Assembly: GCF_014596465.1 (NCBI RefSeq)
Contig: NZ_MECK01000235.1
Span: 1-54,368, forward strand
Source: Streptomyces sp. CBMA123
GTDB lineage: Bacteria > Actinomycetota > Actinomycetes > Streptomycetales > Streptomycetaceae
DNA length: 54,368 nt
Reading direction: 5' to 3'
The number at the start of each line of letters is the position of its first letter. Positions within the stretch are counted from its first letter, which is position 1. The translations under genes were made by a program, and so were the position numbers. Below the pieces are notes generated by a model, which did not search any database, was not told the origin of the DNA, and saw only the letters and a list, made by a program, of their open reading frames with translations. Shown piece after piece: positions 16,654-25,125 of this stretch.

Positions 16654-16813
16654 GATGCTCCCTACCGCGCCGCCTCGGGCTGGCGAGGCCATAGACGATC
16701 ACGCCGACTGGGCAGCAGCTCGCGGTCGTCGCCGCGAGCGGCGACGTTTGAGCCCTGAGGCCCGCCCAGAGGCTTGATTGGGCGAGCTCGTGGGAGGGGC
16801 TGTGCAAGGCTGA

Positions 16814-18178
16814 TCACGTCAGGAAAGCGGCTGCCCGTTCGTCGAGTTCCTGGGCGGCCGAGGCGCCGCGGCTCTTGAACTGGGCGAGGCTCTTGCGCAT
16901 CTCCAGGACCGAACGGCGGGTGCGTACGGACTGCACGCCGGCCATGGCGTCGAGCGCGCGGTTCCAGGTGCCGCACGCCTGCTCAATGCCGCCGTCCGCG
17001 AGTTCCATCTTGGCCTGGGCCACCAGGTCGAGCGCGAGGATCCTCGTGTAGGTCGTGGCCGGGCGGTTGGCCGCCGCTGCCGCATAGTTCTCCGCAGCGC
17101 CCTTCCGGTCGCCGAGCCGGGAGAAGACCTTGGCACTGCGGGAGTTGACCGTGGCGCGAGCCGGGCCCCAGGAGAGGGCCCAGTAGGGCATCGCGTCGCC
17201 GCCTGCGGCCTCCAGTAGGTCCCGGGCCCGCTGCACGGCCTGGACGGCGGGGCGGCGCTGGTTGGTGGCTGCCAGGCCGTGGGCGTGGGTGATGGTGAAC
17301 AGCGCCTCGGTCGAGGCGTCCACGCGGCCGACGACGCGCGACAGAGCGGTCTCGGACAGGGCAAAGGTCTTGGACGGGTGGCGGAGCTTCATGCCCTGTT
17401 GGGCGAGGGTGCGCAGGACGAAGGCGTCGTGGCCGACGATCCCGGACTCGACGGCGAGGGCGTACGACTGGTGGTAGTAGCGCTGGGCGAGGCCCTGCTC
17501 GCCGGCGTCGTACGCCTTCCACCCAGCCAGGTGCACGCCGACCGCTGCGGCGGAGAGCATTTGCTGACGGTCCTCGTAGGTGCGGAAGGTGCCCCGGCAC
17601 AGGGCGGCGACGTCGGAGCGCAGGTACTGGATCAGGGCGGAGCGGCCGTGCTGGCCACCGTGGCGCTCATCGATCTCGGTGAACATGCTGATCATGTCGC
17701 GGACTGCGGCGACCTCGGCGACTCCGGCGACGGCGCCGCCCCGGACGGCCGCGGTGCGTTCGGCACTCTCGCGGACGTAGTCCAACGGCAGGTGCATCGC
17801 GGCGACGGAGTACGCCGAGGCGGCCAGGAACTTTCGTCGGTCCAAATCAGCACTCCACACCCGCGCGAGGACGCCCACCGGGTCGGGGCCGATGGACAGC
17901 CCGAGGCCCGGATCGGATTCTTCCACTGACCGTAGCCCGAGTTCGGCCGGGGTGTAGAGCCGTCCCGTCTTGCGGAACAGCGCCTCACAGATGAATGCGG
18001 GGGTATCGCCCTCCGGATCGGCGCCGCGCAGCCACTTGTGGACCGTCGACGGGTTCGTCCGCAGGGGGACGCCGACCTCGGCCGCCACGCGGACGACGCC
18101 CCGGGCGAGGGCATCGAAGGTCATGTCAGCGTCGTTGATGGCCGATTCGAGCTGGTGATTCGTCACAGGCTGTGCCAT
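16814..18178 (-). CDS. XRE-type HTH transcriptional regulator with TPR-like repeats
   Basis: The ATG at 18178 follows GGGAG by 6 nt on the minus strand. The 454-residue protein has an N-terminal HTH of the Streptomyces type (GVPLRTNPSTVHKWLRG, about residues 34-50). A linker with the common DLDRRKFLAASAYS motif follows, then a long all-helical TPR-like region. Such regulators typically sense a ligand through the TPR part. It is divergent from an ATP-binding protein gene 225 bp away that heads a seven-gene operon, so control of that operon is likely (inference from position). Confidence 0.88.
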   Translation of the reverse strand: MAQPVTNHQLESAINDADMTFDALARGVVRVAAEVGVPLRTNPSTVHKWLRGADPEGDTPAFICEALFRKTGRLYTPAELGLRSVEESDPGLGLSIGPDPVGVLARVWSADLDRRKFLAASAYSVAAMHLPLDYVRESAERTAAVRGGAVAGVAEVAAVRDMISMFTEIDERHGGQHGRSALIQYLRSDVAALCRGTFRTYEDRQQMLSAAAVGVHLAGWKAYDAGEQGLAQRYYHQSYALAVESGIVGHDAFVLRTLAQQGMKLRHPSKTFALSETALSRVVGRVDASTEALFTITHAHGLAATNQRRPAVQAVQRARDLLEAAGGDAMPYWALSWGPARATVNSRSAKVFSRLGDRKGAAENYAAAAANRPATTYTRILALDLVAQAKMELADGGIEQACGTWNRALDAMAGVQSVRTRRSVLEMRKSLAQFKSRGASAAQELDERAAAFLT

Positions 18179-18402
18179 GACCACTCCCTTCCTCGGCGCG
18201 GGGTGACGGTAAACACGGTAAAGACAACCGGGCCTCCGAGGTAGGGACTTGGGCTTAGGAACGCCGGTTGACTTGGTGTCAGCCGCTCGGGTCGCGAGTC
18301 GACACCGGCTCCGGGGAAGCCCCGGGCGGCTGACTCCGACCGCTGCCGCCCGGACAGCCCCTGCTGTCCGGAGCAGGCAGCCCTGGCGACCAGGAGCGGA
18401 CC

Positions 18403-18831
18403 GTGACCACCGAGACGCTGACCAGAACGGAACCACTCGCACGACTCACCACGGCCAAGCTGCCGTACGCGCCGCAGTCCGCCTCAACGGCGCGCCGGCT
18501 GGTCCGCGACGCGCTCGCGGACTGGGAGCTGGGTCACCTGGCCGACGACGCCGAGCTGGTCGTCACGGAGCTGGTCTCCAACGCGGCCAAGACCGGCTGC
18601 CTGACCACCATGCGGGTCAACATCGCCCGGGTGACCAACCGCGCCGGCCAGGCCGTGCGGATCTCCGTACGGGACGGATCCCGTGCCCTGCCGGTCCTGG
18701 TCGGCTCCGCCCACGACGCGGAGTCCGGCCGCGGCCTGGCCCTGGTCGACCGGTTGGCCGTTGTCTGGGGCGCCGACCTGGAGCCGTACGGCAAGACGAC
18801 GTGGGCGGACATCGCCGTGGGCCGGGCGTGA
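18403..18831 (+). CDS. Short RsbW-like ATP-binding protein
   Basis: A 142-residue single-domain GHKL ATPase starting at GTG 18403. The N box is VTELVSNAAK (about residue 49), the G1 region is reduced to VRDGSRALP, and the G2 box is ESGRGLALVDRLA. The last codons overlap the next gene by a GTGA junction, indicating coupling. Proteins of this type pair with XRE regulators in many Streptomyces loci, acting as anti-sigma or partner-switch components. It is the first gene of the operon that includes the kinase-nucleotidyltransferase. Confidence 0.85.
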   Translation: MTTETLTRTEPLARLTTAKLPYAPQSASTARRLVRDALADWELGHLADDAELVVTELVSNAAKTGCLTTMRVNIARVTNRAGQAVRISVRDGSRALPVLVGSAHDAESGRGLALVDRLAVVWGADLEPYGKTTWADIAVGRA

Positions 18832-19013
18832 GCGGCCGGCACCGCAGCGCGGACCGCGACCCTGTGAGCGACGTACTCGCCCGGCAGTGGGTGCTCGGCC
18901 ACGCCGTCGTCCTCGGGCTGCTGTCGATTCCGGTCCAGCACGCCGTCGAGGCGGACGCCTTGGACCGGGCCGGTGCCTCCGCGTCGGTGCCGGACACGCC
19001 GCCGCCCGCCTGA
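18828..19013 (+). CDS. Small hypothetical protein coupled to the ATP-binding protein
   Basis: A 61-residue frame starts at GTG 18828, overlapping the stop of the preceding gene by 4 bp. It has a weakly hydrophobic middle (QWVLGHAVVLGLLSIPVQHA) and a Pro-rich end. I recognise no family. A second GTG at about 18864 is a possible shorter start. The overlap and frame openness support it, but no homologue is known to me. Confidence 0.55.
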   Translation: MSGRHRSADRDPVSDVLARQWVLGHAVVLGLLSIPVQHAVEADALDRAGASASVPDTPPPA

Positions 19014-19163
19014 CCCCAGTACCCCCGCCTCGGCTTCGACCGCGCACCGGCCCGAGGCGGGACCGGCGGCTCCGGGTGAACCCCCGCAGCCGGAGCCGCC
19101 CACCTTCGCCGGCCTCGGCGACCCGCCAGGCCGGAAACCCGTCACGCCGAAGGGAGATTCGCC

Positions 19164-19271
19164 GTGCCGCAAACCGCTGCCCCGATCTCGGAGGCCCCCC
19201 AGCCCCCGCCGCCCCCGCCGCCTCCGCCCCCGGCCCCGCCGGTCCCGCAGCCGCCGTACCCGGGCCGGTAG
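19164..19271 (+). CDS. 35-residue polyproline peptide, possible translational attenuator
   Basis: GTG 19164 is preceded by AAGGGAGA with good spacing. The peptide begins MPQTAAPISEAPQ, contains ten consecutive prolines, then APPVPQPPYPGR. Its stop is 26 nt before the start of the kinase gene. Runs of proline stall ribosomes unless EF-P acts, so a short, well-translated polyproline frame just upstream of a large gene could act as a leader peptide. It could equally be a real small protein. Confidence 0.55.
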   Translation: MPQTAAPISEAPQPPPPPPPPPPAPPVPQPPYPGR

Positions 19272-19296
19272 CCCGATCCGGCCCTCGGAGGAACTC

Positions 19297-21219
19297 GTGT
19301 CCATCTCCCCTGAGCACGACCCCACGCCTTCCCAGCCCGTCACGATCGCGCTCAGCGGTCCCGACAACGTCGGCAAGACCAAACAGATCGGCATCCTGGC
19401 CCGGCGCCTCGGTCCCACCGCCCACGCCACCGGAGGGCTGGACGACTACGACCCGCGCTGGGACGCCATCAAGGCCATGGGCATGGGCACCTGGTGGTTC
19501 GAGCACGGCCCGATCGAGGAGGTCGCCGACGTCCTCGCCAGCTCCTACCTGGAGCGCTCCCGCAAGCCCGCCGCGGCACCCGTGCGCCTGATGGACCGGG
19601 GCATCCCGATGCTGGAAGCCTCGCTGGCCGCCACCGTCGCGGTGCGCGAGCGCCTCAGCCCCGACGAGGCTGCTGACCGGGCCCGGAAACTGCTCGACGC
19701 CTACGCCGTCGACGTGCGTGCCGTCGAGGCCGCCGAGCACGGCATCGTGCTCCTGCACGACGATGACCCGGTGATCGGCACCTCCCGCAGCCTCTCCCAC
19801 GAGCGGCACGTCACCCCGACCTACGCGGACTACCAGCGACACCTCCACCTGCAGATGCACCGGCTCGTCGCCGAGGGCAGGTGGGCGGAGATCATCGTGG
19901 TCGGAGAGCGCCGGGTCATGGCCGTCCAGGACGACATCCGCCAACGCGTGCACCCGGTCGTCCCGCTCGTTCCGCGCCGCGCCCTGCCCGGGGTGCGGGT
20001 GATCGCGCTCGGTGGCATGTCGGAGAGCGGCAAGAGCACGGCGGGCGAGTATCTGCGGGTCAGGCACGGATACGCCCGCCTCAAGATTGGCTACCTGATC
20101 GAGGACGCCGCCCAGCACGCCGGCATCGCCGATCCGTACGGGCTCCCGGCCGTGGTGCGGGCCGAGCTGCTGGTCGACGGCCTCGACCGGTTCTGCGCGG
20201 CCCACCACTTCCTCGACCACGTCACCATCGAGTCCCTGCACGATCAGGACGCGACCGCCGAACTGCGGCGCATGCTCGGCGAGCAGCTGACCGTCGTCTA
20301 CGTCGACGCGACCCCGGAGGTCCGCGCCGAACGCGGCACCGCCGGGCCCGAGGACGTGGTCGAGCGCGACGCCATCAAGGCTCGTCGTGGCGCGGCCGGG
20401 ATCGCCTCGCTCGCGCACGAGGTCATCGACAACAACCACAGCCGCCTGCACCTGGAGCGCCGCCTCGACGGGATCGCCCTGGCCCGGCGATGGCCACTGC
20501 GCAGGCCGGCCACCACGCCGGTGAACACCCTGGGGTTGCCCGTCCACCTTGAGTCCTACCTGTCCGAGCTGCTGGACCGCACCACCATCCAGGTGCCGCC
20601 CGTCATCGACCTCCTCGCCGTGACCGGCAGCGGAGCGCGCGGCAAGTACCAGCACGGCTGGTCCGACCTGGACGTCTTCCTCGTCGCCGAACAGAGCAGC
20701 CTCCCCAGGCTCCGAGCGGCCCTCGCCGAACTCGAAGCCGAACTCGGCGGCGTCAAGCTCGGTCTGACCGTGCTGACCCAGGACGAGTGCCGCACCGGGG
20801 CGGTCACCTCCCGCCTGCTGCACGTCCTCATGCTGATCGGCTCCGGCTCCCTCACACCCCTGTGGTGCCGCCCCGGCCTGGCCCTGCCTGCCCCGGACGC
20901 AGCCGGCGACGTGGCGGCCAGCGTCGAAGCGGGCGTGCAGGCCGCCATCGAGATCCGCCGCCAGCTCCTCAAGGGCGCCCCCGACCTCCGCGCCCTGTTC
21001 AAGATCACCGCGCTGCTGGCCAAGGTGATGCTGCGCTTCGAGGGCACCGAGCGCGCCTCGGACGACGACGCGCTGGGCGTCTTCCTCGACCGCGAGCCCG
21101 CCACCGACGCCGACCTGCGCCGCCAGGCCCGCGAGGACCGCGAGAAGGCGGTGGACCTGGCCAACATCGTCCTGGGCCACTGGCTGGCCACCATTGCCCT
21201 ACCGACGAGCCGCGCATGA
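19297..21219 (+). CDS. Three-domain protein: thymidylate-kinase-like, second P-loop kinase, nucleotidyltransferase
   Basis: GTG 19297 follows GGAGGA by 4 nt. The 640-residue protein has three parts. A dTMP-kinase-like P-loop (SGPDNVGKT, 20-28) has the lid/substrate motif LMDRGIPMLEASL near 98. A second P-loop kinase resembling dephospho-CoA/adenylate kinases has GGMSESGKST (239-248) and HDQD near 315. A Pol-beta-type nucleotidyltransferase has GSGARGKYQHGWSDLD (444-459). The exact substrate is not evident; nucleotide or sugar phosphates are likely. The stop overlaps the phosphotransferase start by 4 bp. I do not know a characterised protein with this fusion. Confidence 0.85.
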   Translation: MSISPEHDPTPSQPVTIALSGPDNVGKTKQIGILARRLGPTAHATGGLDDYDPRWDAIKAMGMGTWWFEHGPIEEVADVLASSYLERSRKPAAAPVRLMDRGIPMLEASLAATVAVRERLSPDEAADRARKLLDAYAVDVRAVEAAEHGIVLLHDDDPVIGTSRSLSHERHVTPTYADYQRHLHLQMHRLVAEGRWAEIIVVGERRVMAVQDDIRQRVHPVVPLVPRRALPGVRVIALGGMSESGKSTAGEYLRVRHGYARLKIGYLIEDAAQHAGIADPYGLPAVVRAELLVDGLDRFCAAHHFLDHVTIESLHDQDATAELRRMLGEQLTVVYVDATPEVRAERGTAGPEDVVERDAIKARRGAAGIASLAHEVIDNNHSRLHLERRLDGIALARRWPLRRPATTPVNTLGLPVHLESYLSELLDRTTIQVPPVIDLLAVTGSGARGKYQHGWSDLDVFLVAEQSSLPRLRAALAELEAELGGVKLGLTVLTQDECRTGAVTSRLLHVLMLIGSGSLTPLWCRPGLALPAPDAAGDVAASVEAGVQAAIEIRRQLLKGAPDLRALFKITALLAKVMLRFEGTERASDDDALGVFLDREPATDADLRRQAREDREKAVDLANIVLGHWLATIALPTSRA

Positions 21220-22346
21220 ACAGTCCCGCCGCCTCGGTCCCGGCCTTCCGCAAGATCCTCGCCCCCGCCGCAGCGGAGGCCGAGGTCCAGGGCTGGCAGG
21301 CCACCGCACGCACGCTGCCGGTGCCCCGCCTGCTGGGCCGCAGCCAGGCAGCGGGCAAGCACGTCGTCGCCTACGAGGACGTGTTCGCCACCGGCCGGTG
21401 CAGCATGCTGCTCGGCGACGTCATCGCCACCGCCGACCGGCACCCGAGCGCCCTGCCCCGGGTCACCGCGCTGATCGACGCCGTCTGCGACAGCCTGCTC
21501 GCCGCAGTCGCCGACAGCGGTCGCACCGCGCCGCTCTCGGACTGCGTGCCCGGCCTCTACCTGGACCGCATCCGCCCCGGCGGGCGGATCGACACCTGGT
21601 ACCTGTCCGGCCACCTCACCGTCCCCGCTCCACGCACCGACCAGCCGCTGCCCGTGCACGCCCTCACCAGCCACATCCTCGTCGTCAACGGCGTCCCGAT
21701 GCGCCTCGACCTGCCCGCCCTCATCTGGGAAGCCCGCGAAGCGCTCCGCTCCACCCGTACCTGGGTCACCGCGCTCACCCAGGGCGACCCGACCGAGCCC
21801 AACATCGCCGACCCGCTGTGCTGGCTCGACTTCGAGTACGCCGGCCGCAACACGCTCGCCGGGGAAATCGCCATCCTCCTCTGGTACTTGCTCGGCATGG
21901 GCGGCTGGCTCGTACCGACCTACCAGCCCGACGTGTACGCCCGCACCCTGCCGCTGCACCTGCCGCCGGTCACCACCCCACATCTCGAACACGTCGACCA
22001 CGACGAGCGCCACCACCGCCTGGAAGTCCGCTACACCTGGGCGGTAGGCGCCGGGCGCCAGGCCGCGATCGACCGCCTGCTGAAGCGAGTTCGCGCCGAC
22101 CTCGCGCCTGCCGCCGGGCTGGACCCGGGCCGCTTCCTCGCCCCGATCCGCCACTTCCTCGCCCTGCGCATCCTCGGCGTGATCCCGCCCGGCCGCCTCA
22201 CCGGCCACGACCTCCTCCTGCTCCTGGCCAAGCTCGCCGAGACCCAGCAGCCCGAGACCGTCTGCGAGACCTTCACCCGCACTCAGCCCGCGCCGGCCAC
22301 CGGCCCCGACGATCGGACGGACGATGACCACACCCACGCCGCTTGA
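21216..22346 (+). CDS. Aminoglycoside-phosphotransferase-fold kinase-like protein
   Basis: The 376-residue protein starts at ATG 21216 inside the preceding stop (ATGA). The APH/choline-kinase catalytic signature is visible in variant form: TQGDPTEPNI (catalytic-loop H changed to Q, D and N kept) followed by CWLDFEYAGRN (metal-binding Asp). The N-terminal lobe is less clear (HVVAYEDVFATGRC). It probably phosphorylates a small molecule, or has lost activity given the His-to-Gln change. Its end overlaps the SDR start by 23 bp, so all four genes from 19297 on are tightly packed. Confidence 0.75.
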   Translation: MNSPAASVPAFRKILAPAAAEAEVQGWQATARTLPVPRLLGRSQAAGKHVVAYEDVFATGRCSMLLGDVIATADRHPSALPRVTALIDAVCDSLLAAVADSGRTAPLSDCVPGLYLDRIRPGGRIDTWYLSGHLTVPAPRTDQPLPVHALTSHILVVNGVPMRLDLPALIWEAREALRSTRTWVTALTQGDPTEPNIADPLCWLDFEYAGRNTLAGEIAILLWYLLGMGGWLVPTYQPDVYARTLPLHLPPVTTPHLEHVDHDERHHRLEVRYTWAVGAGRQAAIDRLLKRVRADLAPAAGLDPGRFLAPIRHFLALRILGVIPPGRLTGHDLLLLLAKLAETQQPETVCETFTRTQPAPATGPDDRTDDDHTHAA

Positions 22347-23163
22347 ACTGCCCATCGCCGCCCTCCCGCTCCAGGGCCGGGTGGCCCTGGTGACCGGCGG
22401 AGCCACCGGGATCGGCGCCGCGATCAGCCGAGCCCTGGCCGCCGCCGGAGCCGCTGTCGCCGTCAACCACCTCGCGCAGATCCACCAGGCCCGCACCGTG
22501 CTCGCCGACGTGCGGCGCGAGGGCCTGCACGGCATCGAGGTGAGCGCCGACCTCACCGACCCGAACGCCGTCGCCGCACTCACCAGCCAGGTCGAGTCCG
22601 AACTCGGGCCCATCGACGTCCTCGTCAACAACGCGGGCGCCTACCCCCGCATCCCCTGGGACGAGCTCGGCGAGGACGAGTGGGCGCGCGCCATCGAGTC
22701 CAACCTGACCATCCACTACCGCACTTGCCGTGCCATCACCCCGGGCATGGCCGCGCGCCGATGGGGCCGGATCGTCAACATCGGCAGCGTCAACGCCCGC
22801 GTCGGACGCCCCGGACTCACCGCCTACAGCACCGCCAAGGCCGGACTCCTCGGCCTCACCAGGTCGTTGGCCAGGGAACTTGGACCGGCCGGGATCTGCG
22901 TGAACACTGTCGTACCCGGAGCCATTCAGGTCGAGGCGGAGAACGACCTGCCCGCCCACCACCGAGCCCGACCCGAGGACCAGGTCCGCCGCCAGTGCGT
23001 CCAGCGCCGAGGCCGCCCCGAGGACCAGGTCCGCCGCCAGTGCGTCCAGCGCCGAGGCCGCCCCGAGGACGTCGCCGCCACGGTCGCCTTCCTCGCCGGC
23101 CCCAGCGCGTCCTTCATTACCGGCCAGTCGTTGCACGTAGACGGCGGCTGGCTCCTCCACTGA
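22324..23163 (+). CDS. Short-chain dehydrogenase/reductase with an internal 15-residue duplication
   Basis: A 279-residue classical SDR. The NAD(P)-binding GGATGIG lies at 26-32, NNAG near 102, the catalytic Ser in NIGSVNA, and YSTAK with catalytic Tyr and Lys near 165. The C-terminal DGGW motif is complete. Substrate is unknown. Between residues 218 and 247, before the substrate loop, the sequence PEDQVRRQCVQRRGR occurs twice in tandem, from a perfect 45-bp DNA duplication. Such a loop insertion may affect the lid over the active site. It belongs to the coupled operon. Confidence 0.9.
   Translation: MTTPTPLELPIAALPLQGRVALVTGGATGIGAAISRALAAAGAAVAVNHLAQIHQARTVLADVRREGLHGIEVSADLTDPNAVAALTSQVESELGPIDVLVNNAGAYPRIPWDELGEDEWARAIESNLTIHYRTCRAITPGMAARRWGRIVNIGSVNARVGRPGLTAYSTAKAGLLGLTRSLARELGPAGICVNTVVPGAIQVEAENDLPAHHRARPEDQVRRQCVQRRGRPEDQVRRQCVQRRGRPEDVAATVAFLAGPSASFITGQSLHVDGGWLLH
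22975..23064 (+). repeat. 45-bp perfect tandem duplication in the SDR gene
   Basis: Two identical 45-bp units at 22975-23019 and 23020-23064, followed by the first 6 bp of a third. The length keeps the frame and adds 15 residues. Perfect identity indicates a recent slippage or unequal recombination event. Confidence 0.9.
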
Positions 23164-23198
23164 TCCGCCCCGCACCACCGAACAGAAAGCAGGCCCCC

Positions 23199-23636
23199 AT
23201 GCAGCACCGCGTCCGCGCCGTCCTCCTCACCCCGAACGACACCATGCTGCTGATCAAGCGCATCCGACCTGGCATTGACCCGTACTGGGTGATCGTCGGC
23301 GGCAAGATCGAACCGACCGACGTCAGCCCCGAGGAGGCCCTGCTGCGCGAGGTCCGCGAGGAGATCGCGGGCGAGGCGGAGATCGTCAGCCTCCTCCACA
23401 CCATCGAGACCGCCGACGAACGCCAGGACTTCTACCTCGCCACCATCAAGAAGTGGAGCTTCGAGGACCGCACCGGCCCGGAGTTCAGCCAGGAAGGCCG
23501 GGGCGAGTACCTCCTCGAAGAGATCCCCCTGACCGCCGATGCCCTCGACGCGGTCAACCTCCTGCCTCAGGACTTCGCGGCCGTCCTGCGCGAGGCCGTC
23601 GAGCGCGGAGAACTCCTCGCCACCCGCCGATCGTAA
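23199..23636 (+). CDS. NUDIX hydrolase, possible pSAM2 Pif-like immunity factor
   Basis: The 145-residue protein starts at ATG 23199. The NUDIX box is slightly off pattern: GGKIEPTDVSPEEALLREVR followed by EEI has one residue more than the canonical spacing and AG in place of GU, but the REVREE metal-binding core is intact. It would hydrolyse a nucleoside diphosphate derivative. NUDIX-motif proteins serve as transfer immunity factors in some actinomycete integrative elements such as pSAM2 Pif, so the same role here is possible. It may instead act with the kinase, phosphotransferase and SDR of the operon. Confidence 0.85.
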   Translation: MQHRVRAVLLTPNDTMLLIKRIRPGIDPYWVIVGGKIEPTDVSPEEALLREVREEIAGEAEIVSLLHTIETADERQDFYLATIKKWSFEDRTGPEFSQEGRGEYLLEEIPLTADALDAVNLLPQDFAAVLREAVERGELLATRRS

Positions 23637-23747
23637 GGATGGCCCGGCCACCCAACAGGCCCTTGAAAGTGATCAAGGCCGCTGCGGCAAAAGGACCTTG
23701 GTGTGGCGGGTGACGTGGTACGTTCCGTGGTCCAACCGAAAATAGGC

Positions 23748-23779
23748 GACCCCGGCGGTGCTGGTAACACCCCGGGGTC
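23748..23779 (+). promoter_or_regulatory. Hairpin in the leader of the HTH gene
   Basis: GACCCCGG (23748-23755) pairs with CCGGGGTC (23772-23779) around a 16-nt loop, 25 nt before the ATG of the next gene. It may be a terminator of the operon or an attenuator in the leader of the HTH protein. Confidence 0.5.
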
Positions 23780-23803
23780 CGGCAACAGGAGTGCAACCTC
23801 CCA

Positions 23804-24757
23804 ATGCGTGTCCATCGTAGCGCCCACGCGCGCAACTTCACTGTGCTGCCCAACGGCCTGCTGCAGGATAGGCGGCTGTCCTACACCGCCCGCGGCCTGC
23901 TTGCGGACCTGCTCTCCCGCCCTGACGGCTGGCGCGAGGACGGCCGGCACATGGCTGACACCAGCCCCCAGGGCCGAGGCGCGATCCGCAAGGCCCTGAA
24001 GGAGCTGACCGAGGCCGGGCACTACCGGGTCGAGAAGATCCGGATGCCGGACGGCACCATCCGCACCGAGACCCACGTGTACGACACCCCGCAGCTGGCG
24101 GTGCCGAGTGTCCCCCGCCCGGTCTCCGGTGAAGCGACCGTCGGCCGTGCTGGCGCCCCTCTTGTAAAGAAGCGGTACCAAGAACCCTCCCACCCCGCCG
24201 AGCGGGTCGACCAGCAGTCGGCCACCGGCGGGGAGGCTGCCGACCGGGAAGGGCGGGAGGAGGGCCACGCAATCGACCAGAAGCCTCCGGCCATGCCGGA
24301 CGACCAGATCAGTGAGGCGGTGGCGACGCTGTTTCGGGTGATCCGCCCGGAGCCGCGCCTGCGGCTGGGCGAGGCCGAGGCCACCGACCTGGCGCCGCTC
24401 GTCGCCCAGTGGCTGGAGCGCGGCAGCACCGCCCAGGAGCTCGCCCAGGCCCTGCTTCCTGGCCTGCCCGTGCCCCTGCACTCCCCGGTCGGCGTGCTCC
24501 GCAGCCGCCTGAAGCGCAAGTTGCCGCCCGTCCAAGCCCCACAGCAGCCCTCCAAGCCCCGGTACGCCGAGTGCGCCAAGTGCCACGACCCCGTACCGAA
24601 GCCGGGCATCTGCCGCGCCTGCGCGGGTCTCGGCAGGCGTCCGGCCTCGGTCAGCTGTGGTGCCGCAGTTGCCGCCAGCGGTGCTGCCCGAGTGCGGGCG
24701 GTAATGCGCGCGCGGAAGGAGTCGGACGATCTCGGACGACTTGCGACGGTTTCGTAG
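23804..24757 (+). CDS. Winged-helix protein with C-terminal zinc-ribbon-like Cys cluster
   Basis: The 317-residue protein starts at ATG 23804 with AGGAG upstream. Its first 80 residues form a replication-initiator-like winged helix (NGLLQDRRLSYTARGLLADL, GRGAIRKALKELTEAGHYRV). A charged linker follows, then a helical segment, and near residue 263 a CAKCHDPVPKPGICRACAG motif that could bind zinc. Proteins of this type are common on Streptomyces integrative elements and plasmids, where they are annotated as helix-turn-helix proteins. A role in regulation or replication is inferred only. Confidence 0.8.
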   Translation: MRVHRSAHARNFTVLPNGLLQDRRLSYTARGLLADLLSRPDGWREDGRHMADTSPQGRGAIRKALKELTEAGHYRVEKIRMPDGTIRTETHVYDTPQLAVPSVPRPVSGEATVGRAGAPLVKKRYQEPSHPAERVDQQSATGGEAADREGREEGHAIDQKPPAMPDDQISEAVATLFRVIRPEPRLRLGEAEATDLAPLVAQWLERGSTAQELAQALLPGLPVPLHSPVGVLRSRLKRKLPPVQAPQQPSKPRYAECAKCHDPVPKPGICRACAGLGRRPASVSCGAAVAASGAARVRAVMRARKESDDLGRLATVS

Positions 24758-24834
24758 CAATGCCGGCTCGCAGTGAGGGCTGTCCGAAAGGCGTTCGAGC
24801 TTACGCGGAGCGCCTCGAGTGGAAGTGATCTCGA

Positions 24835-25125
24835 CTATTTCGGGAGTGGGCCCGTCTCGGCTGACTGAGGGGAGACGTTCATCCGTGCTCGCTCGGCAGC
24901 CAATCGAACGTAGGGCAGTTCATCGATGTGATACCTGAGTCGCACCATCTGCCATGCGGCTTCGTACGGGAGATCGGCTCCGAACGTGACCATGAGTCGG
25001 TAGGTCCGCAAGCTGCTGATCGGGGCAAGAATCCAGCGAACAGTAGTCACCTTCACGTAAATCAGTTTGACGACTGGTCCACGTGCGGTCGGTGCTTTAA
25101 GGACAATCATCTCTGCCCGCGCCAC
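24835..25125 (-). CDS. Small hypothetical protein, possibly a gene remnant
   Basis: A 96-residue frame with protein-like composition: KLIYVKVTTVRWILAP, RTYRLMVTFGADLPYEAAW and LRYHIDELPYVRLAAERAR. The start (GTG 25125, or ATG at the sixth codon) lacks a clear Shine-Dalgarno site. I recognise no family. GC content is lower than in neighbours. It could be a small real gene or the surviving part of a decayed one. Confidence 0.4.
   Translation of the reverse strand: MARAEMIVLKAPTARGPVVKLIYVKVTTVRWILAPISSLRTYRLMVTFGADLPYEAAWQMVRLRYHIDELPYVRLAAERARMNVSPQSAETGPLPK

Noticed and set aside
18484..21180. 898-codon minus-strand frame
   Set aside because: Antisense shadow of the kinase-nucleotidyltransferase operon; no domain motifs.
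22975..23070. CRISPR array
   Set aside because: The repeats are directly adjacent, without spacers, and lie in an SDR reading frame.
19297..23636. Antibiotic biosynthetic cluster
   Set aside because: No synthase, ligase or resistance gene; only a possible small nucleotide-linked pathway.
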